Shown: positions 55,654-59,231 of the stretch, one piece after another | How the letters are laid out: each line of letters starts with the position of its first letter | Position numbering within the stretch: the first letter of the stretch is position 1 | Assembly (NCBI GenBank): GCA_003166915.1 | Contig: PMUK01000123.1 | Span: 1-59,231 of the forward strand | DNA length: 59,231 nt | Reading direction: 5' to 3' | From: Candidatus Cybelea palsarum | GTDB lineage: Bacteria > Vulcanimicrobiota > Vulcanimicrobiia > Vulcanimicrobiales > Vulcanimicrobiaceae | Notes under the pieces: model-generated | Databases searched by the model: none | What the model was told of the DNA's origin: nothing | What the model saw: the letters and a program-made list of their open reading frames with translations, nothing else | Translations under genes and position numbers: made by a program

Positions 55654-57012
55654 CTATTCGTAATCCGGGGCAAAGTAGTCGCTGTTGTATTGCTGCATGA
55701 AGAACTTCGGCGGCATCGGCGCCTCGATCTTTACGAACTTAGCCGGACTCTGCGAGAAGTCGAAGCATTCGCCCGCGGGCGACGCCGCACGTTTGTCGGC
55801 CGGTGTATCGAGGTGCCCGAGACCCCACAGATCTTCCGCGAACTTGATCACGCTGGCCGTCTCGTACTGGTCGTGGCAAACAAAGTTGTGCCTGACGTAC
55901 GGCGAGAGCATCAGCAGGGGAACGCGCATCCCTAGACTATCGCGGTCCTCGTAAGGCGGCGGCACGGGATCGTAGAGGCCGCCCCAGTCGTCCCATTGGA
56001 TGAAGATCGCCGTCGAGTTCCAGAACTTGCTCTCGCCGACGGTATTGACGAGCGCCGAGACCCACGAGGGGCCGTGGCCGCCCGGGCAGTTGACGTGATC
56101 GGAATCGTCGCAGACCGGCGTGATCCAGGTGAAGTTTGCTAGTTGCCCCTTGCGCACGTCCGTGATGAACTTCCAGTTCGGCGCGATGACGTTCTTCCAG
56201 TCAGGACCGTGGTAGATATGTTTAACCGCTTGATAGCTCGACCACACCGCTCCGTCGTGGCTGCCCCCGCCATACTTGGTGGCATAGAAGCGCCACGAGA
56301 GCTTCGCCTTGTCGAGTTCGTCGCCCAAAGTCTGGTAATCAAAGCATGCCGACTGATACCCGCCGATCGTGCGCTCCGTCGTGATATACGCAACCCGCGA
56401 ACTGCTCCCGCAACCCCAAGATCCGTCGGGAAGGTCGACGCTCCAGTTTGCCTGCGCGGCGATGATGTACTGATGCGCCACAAAGCTCTCGTCGAGTTGC
56501 GATTGGAACATATGGTCGGCAAGCGCGCCTTCGTGTGCCATGTCGAAGTATGGCTTTGAGTCTGAGTGCGGCACGTACACGTACTCCGGATATTTGACGC
56601 CGCGCGGACCGCCGTAGTTTTCCTCATTATTGAAACCATCGTTGCGGCAGTCGGTACCCGGCAGCGTGCCCGTTCCATTGCACGCCGAGATAAATGCGCT
56701 CAAAGAGTGATCGATCGTGTATTGGTACGACAACGGCACCGGCTGGAGTTGGACCGTCTCGCCGGTCGAGATTTTGCCGCTCGTGACCGTGTGCGCGCCG
56801 GGATAGCCGTTGAAAAGGTCGTTGAAGCTCCGGTTCTCCTGCACGATGTAGACGATGTGCGTGATCTTTCCGGCGCCGGTGCCATCGAGCGCGCGAAGTG
56901 CCGAGCCACCCTGCATATACGGCAGGGATGGCTGCGAGCCGGAGGCGCAGCCCGAAAGGGCGAAGGCAAGTGCCGTCAACGCAGCAAGGCGTTGGCTCCA
57001 AATGTTTTTCAT
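55654..57012 (-). CDS. Phospholipase C / acid phosphatase-like lipoprotein (phosphoesterase family)
   Basis: A 452-residue lipoprotein: signal MKNIWSQRLAALTALAFAL with lipobox LSGC, then the PF04185-type phosphoesterase core. The nucleophile region is IVYIVQENRSFNDLF (ENRSF); metal-site segments include SYQYTIDHSLSAF, NEENYGGPRG, PHSDSKPYFDMA, IQWDDWGGLYDPVPP and LMLSPYVRHN. Substrates are probably phospholipids or other phosphate esters outside the cytoplasm. It overlaps the bfn gene upstream (ATGA at 57009-57012), so the two are coupled. Several Cys near the end may form disulfides. Confidence 0.9.
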   Translation of the reverse strand: MKNIWSQRLAALTALAFALSGCASGSQPSLPYMQGGSALRALDGTGAGKITHIVYIVQENRSFNDLFNGYPGAHTVTSGKISTGETVQLQPVPLSYQYTIDHSLSAFISACNGTGTLPGTDCRNDGFNNEENYGGPRGVKYPEYVYVPHSDSKPYFDMAHEGALADHMFQSQLDESFVAHQYIIAAQANWSVDLPDGSWGCGSSSRVAYITTERTIGGYQSACFDYQTLGDELDKAKLSWRFYATKYGGGSHDGAVWSSYQAVKHIYHGPDWKNVIAPNWKFITDVRKGQLANFTWITPVCDDSDHVNCPGGHGPSWVSALVNTVGESKFWNSTAIFIQWDDWGGLYDPVPPPYEDRDSLGMRVPLLMLSPYVRHNFVCHDQYETASVIKFAEDLWGLGHLDTPADKRAASPAGECFDFSQSPAKFVKIEAPMPPKFFMQQYNSDYFAPDYE

Positions 57013-57476
57013 CTGTTAAAATCCGATGGCTTTAGGTCGTCAAGGAATTTTTTGAATCGGGCCATTTCAGTGTCACTCGAAGGTCTCTTTTCGGTGGCAG
57101 CCTCCTCGAGCACGATCTTGTCCGAGACGAAGATCGGCGCGGGGACGCGGAGAGCGAGTGCGATCCCATCGGACGGTCGCGCGTCAATTTCTTGCAACTC
57201 GCCATTGGTGCGCACGACGAGTTTGGCGAAAAACGTCGAGTCTTTGATGTCGTGAATTACGACCTGCTCGAGGTTGGTATTGAGCGACTCGAGGATATTA
57301 CGCATCAGATCGTGCGAGAGCGGACGCGGCACCGGCGCGCCTTCCAGCGCGAGCGCGATCGCCGTCGCTTCAAAAGGGCCGATCAGTATCGGGAGATAAT
57401 GCGAGCCGTCCATATCCTTGAGTATGACCACCGGGTCGTGGGTCAGGAGGTCGATTCCTAGTTTGTCGACCTTCAT
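57009..57476 (-). CDS. Bifunctional nuclease (DUF151) family protein
   Basis: A protein of about 155 residues in the BFN/DUF151 family, reported to have DNase and RNase activity in plants and thermophiles. Landmarks: PVVILKDMDGSHYLPILIGPFEATAIALAL (split as DGSHYLPILIG and FEATAIALAL), PRPLSHDLMRNILESL and the EIDARPSDGIALALRVPAPI motif that defines the family. I start at ATG 57476 (MKVDKLGI), with 57485 as an alternative. Coupled to the phospholipase-like gene and divergent from ychF. Confidence 0.9.
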   Translation of the reverse strand: MKVDKLGIDLLTHDPVVILKDMDGSHYLPILIGPFEATAIALALEGAPVPRPLSHDLMRNILESLNTNLEQVVIHDIKDSTFFAKLVVRTNGELQEIDARPSDGIALALRVPAPIFVSDKIVLEEAATEKRPSSDTEMARFKKFLDDLKPSDFNR

Positions 57477-57592
57477 TTGCCGCATCCGGAGCTATCCGAC
57501 ACCCCCGGCGCATTCTCTTGCCGGAGCATGCAACCGCTTATGACGCCGCAAGGGCGAGCAGTGCGAGCGGCCGAACCCGCGGGCTGTCAAGT

Positions 57593-58687
57593 ATGCCACT
57601 CTCCTGCGGAATCGTCGGCCTGCCAAACGTCGGCAAGTCCACAATCTTCAATGCGCTGACGCGCTCGGCCCAGGCGCTGGCCGCAAACTATCCTTTTGCG
57701 ACGATCGAGCCCAATGTGGGCGAGGTTGCGGTACCCGATCCCCGGCTGCCCGTCCTCCAACGCCTCGCCGGCGCGGCGCGAATTATCCCGGCGACCGTAC
57801 GCTTCGTGGACATCGCGGGCTTGGTGCGCGGCGCCAGCGCCGGCGAGGGACTGGGCAACGCCTTTCTGAGCCATATCCGGGAGACCAATGCGATCGCGAT
57901 GGTGGTTCGCTGTTTTGAGGATAACGAGGTCACGCACGTTGAGGGTGCCCTCGATCCGCGCCGGGACTGTGAGATTATCGGTATCGAGCTGGCACTGGCA
58001 GATCTTGCGACGATGCGCAAGCGGTTACCGAAGATCGAGCGCGAGATTCGAGCCGACCCGAAAATGCGCGAGTATCTCGGCGCCGCGCAACGGTTGACCG
58101 CGGCGCTGGAGGAGGCGCGCCCGGCGCGCAGCTTCGCGCCGGATTCGCTCGAGGCGCAGGTCGCCGCCGAATCGTTCCTTCTGACTGCCAAACCGATCCT
58201 TTACGTTGCGAACGTGGACGAAGACCAGATAGGCAAAAGCTCCGACATGGTGCGGACCGTCGAGGAGATCGCGCGGGCCGACGGCGGGCGGGCCATCGTG
58301 CTCAGCGGTAAGGTCGAGGCCGAACTGGCCGGGCTCTCGGAATCCGAGGCGGCCGAGTTTGCGCGGGAGCTGGGCATCGAGCGCAGCGGCCTCGACGATT
58401 TAGCGGCCGAAACCTACGAGCTGCTCGGCATGATGACATTCCTCACCGCGGGCGAAAAGGAAGCTCGTGCCTGGCCGATTCGCAAGGGGACGAAGGCTCC
58501 CCAGGCGGCCGCCACCATTCACAGCGATATCGAGCGGGGCTTCATCCGGGCGGAGATCGTCTCGTACGAGGATTACGTGCAGTACCACACCATGGAGGCG
58601 TTGCGCGCCGCCGGGCGCCTCCGCAGCGAGGGCCGGGAGTACGTAATGCAAGAGGGCGACGTCGTGAACTTCCGATTCAACGTATGA
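57593..58687 (+). CDS. ychF: Ribosome-associated ATPase/GTPase YchF
   Basis: OLA1/YchF-type TRAFAC NTPase, ATP-preferring, ribosome-linked. G1 is [19 protein letters not shown]2/G3 are [13 protein letters not shown] and [19 protein letters not shown]; in place of NKxD the G4 is YVANVDEDQ. The coiled-coil insertion (about residues 130-200) and the C-terminal TGS-like [19 protein letters not shown] end are present. 364 residues. ATG 57593 is preferred to the longer frame from 57518. Partner or neighbour gdh starts 41 bases later. Confidence 0.96.
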   Translation: MPLSCGIVGLPNVGKSTIFNALTRSAQALAANYPFATIEPNVGEVAVPDPRLPVLQRLAGAARIIPATVRFVDIAGLVRGASAGEGLGNAFLSHIRETNAIAMVVRCFEDNEVTHVEGALDPRRDCEIIGIELALADLATMRKRLPKIEREIRADPKMREYLGAAQRLTAALEEARPARSFAPDSLEAQVAAESFLLTAKPILYVANVDEDQIGKSSDMVRTVEEIARADGGRAIVLSGKVEAELAGLSESEAAEFARELGIERSGLDDLAAETYELLGMMTFLTAGEKEARAWPIRKGTKAPQAAATIHSDIERGFIRAEIVSYEDYVQYHTMEALRAAGRLRSEGREYVMQEGDVVNFRFNV

Positions 58688-58727
58688 ATCGAGGGGCTCG
58701 GGCGGCGAAGTCGGGAAAGGGTATCGC

Positions 58728-59231
58728 ATGACCACTGCTCTGCGCGAAGCGGCGCCCTCCGTTCGCGACGTTTCCGTCTTCGGCGACGCGATCGCGTACT
58801 TCAACGAGGCCGCCGACCTGCTCGAACTCGACGGCGGCATGCGCCGCATTCTCACTCATCCGTCGCGCCAGATCATCTTTTCGATTCCGTTCCAGCGCGA
58901 TTCGGGCGAGTTCGAGGTCTACACCGGTTATCGCGTGCAGTACAACTTCGCCCGCGGACCTGCAAAGGGCGGCATCCGCTACCATCCTGGCGTGACGCTC
59001 GACGAAGTTACCGCGCTGGCCTTTTGGATGACGTGGAAGTGCGCGGTGGTCGATCTGCCGTTCGGAGGCGGCAAGGGGGGCGTCACCTGCGATCCCGCAA
59101 CGCTCTCGTCAAACGAGCTGGAACGCATCACGCGCCGGTATGCCGCGGAGCTGGTGGAGGTCGTCGGTCCGGATAAAGACGTTCCGGCGCCCGACGTCAA
59201 CACGACGCCGCAGGTGATGGCGTGGTTCATG
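58728..59231 (+). CDS. Glu/Leu/Phe/Val dehydrogenase (5' part, cut by window edge)
   Basis: N-terminal 168 residues of a glutamate dehydrogenase-type enzyme. The substrate Lys region is visible in [20 protein letters not shown] and [18 protein letters not shown] (second Lys), followed by [16 protein letters not shown], where the reading frame leaves the window. The NAD(P)-binding domain that would set cofactor preference lies outside. ATG 58728 has GGGAAAGGG nine bases upstream. Confidence 0.95.
   Translation, partial: MTTALREAAPSVRDVSVFGDAIAYFNEAADLLELDGGMRRILTHPSRQIIFSIPFQRDSGEFEVYTGYRVQYNFARGPAKGGIRYHPGVTLDEVTALAFWMTWKCAVVDLPFGGGKGGVTCDPATLSSNELERITRRYAAELVEVVGPDKDVPAPDVNTTPQVMAWFM

Noticed and set aside
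1-59231. CRISPR array, prophage or insertion sequence
   Set aside because: No regularly spaced direct repeats, no integrase or transposase, and no phage structural genes were seen; the repeats present are short dispersed palindromes.

Overview
The window is a GC-rich, gene-dense bacterial chromosome segment with about 59 protein genes, no rRNA, tRNA or CRISPR array, and no convincing insertion sequence or prophage. The best guess from sequence alone is a member of the Eremiobacterota (WPS-2) or a similar deep-branching didermic lineage. The basis is a glycine dehydrogenase split into two subunits, a SpoIIIAA-like/R3H ATPase next to tmk and holB, pdxST-type B6 synthesis, many small lipoproteins, and a recurring element built around CCTTCGAC...GTCGAAGG. 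This placement is an inference, not a measured result.

Layout. 1-3.8 kb: the 5' end of sufB, then two polyamine genes (speD and an aminopropyltransferase), a lipoprotein and a hotdog thioesterase. 3.8-8.65 kb: glycine cleavage genes gcvT, gcvH, gcvPA and gcvPB, with an AhpD-like gene in reverse orientation among them. 8.7-12.75 kb: a lanthipeptide-like RiPP cassette with a Cys/Thr-rich precursor, a lyase-like protein and an RRE-kinase-LanC fusion. 12.7-17.9 kb: a FecR-TPR protein and a CHASE2-TIR membrane protein in one operon, divergent from a SLOG plus two-transmembrane (SLATT-like) protein; this looks like a TIR/SLOG conflict or stress-signalling system. 18-25.9 kb: cysteine dioxygenase, a frameshifted secreted protein, Nudix, scpA-scpB, endonuclease IV, a retropepsin-like protease facing a GntR regulator across a palindromic operator, a CGNR regulator and dinB. 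25.9-30.1 kb: small secreted proteins, a HAF-repeat lipoprotein with a decayed second copy of its 5' end, a VOC protein and a GNAT. 30.1-43.4 kb: an AdnAB/AddAB-like helicase and nuclease pair, ubiX, a nucleotidyltransferase with ispE, a large glycosidase, pdxS-pdxT, an HNH nuclease, a beta-propeller with an AI-2E-type permease, and an HdeD-like protein. 43.4-59.2 kb: the biotin operon bioA-F-D-B, an Orn/Lys/Arg decarboxylase, the R3H ATPase-tmk-holB operon, mtnP, a CreD-like protein behind two operator palindromes, a phospholipase C-like lipoprotein, a bifunctional nuclease, ychF, and the 5' end of a glutamate dehydrogenase.

How genes connect. speD, the aminopropyltransferase, the decarboxylase and mtnP form a dispersed polyamine/MTA cycle. 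The bio and pdx genes share PLP and iron-sulfur demands with gcvP and sufB. Two loci stand out as possibly undescribed: the RiPP cassette, whose lyase has no canonical start and lies in frame behind the precursor's amber stop, and the CHASE2-TIR / FecR-TPR / SLOG-SLATT trio. Three habits recur: CTG or otherwise non-canonical starts, -10-like hexamers 6-9 nt before start codons (leaderless transcripts), and a dispersed palindromic element that abuts or enters reading frames.
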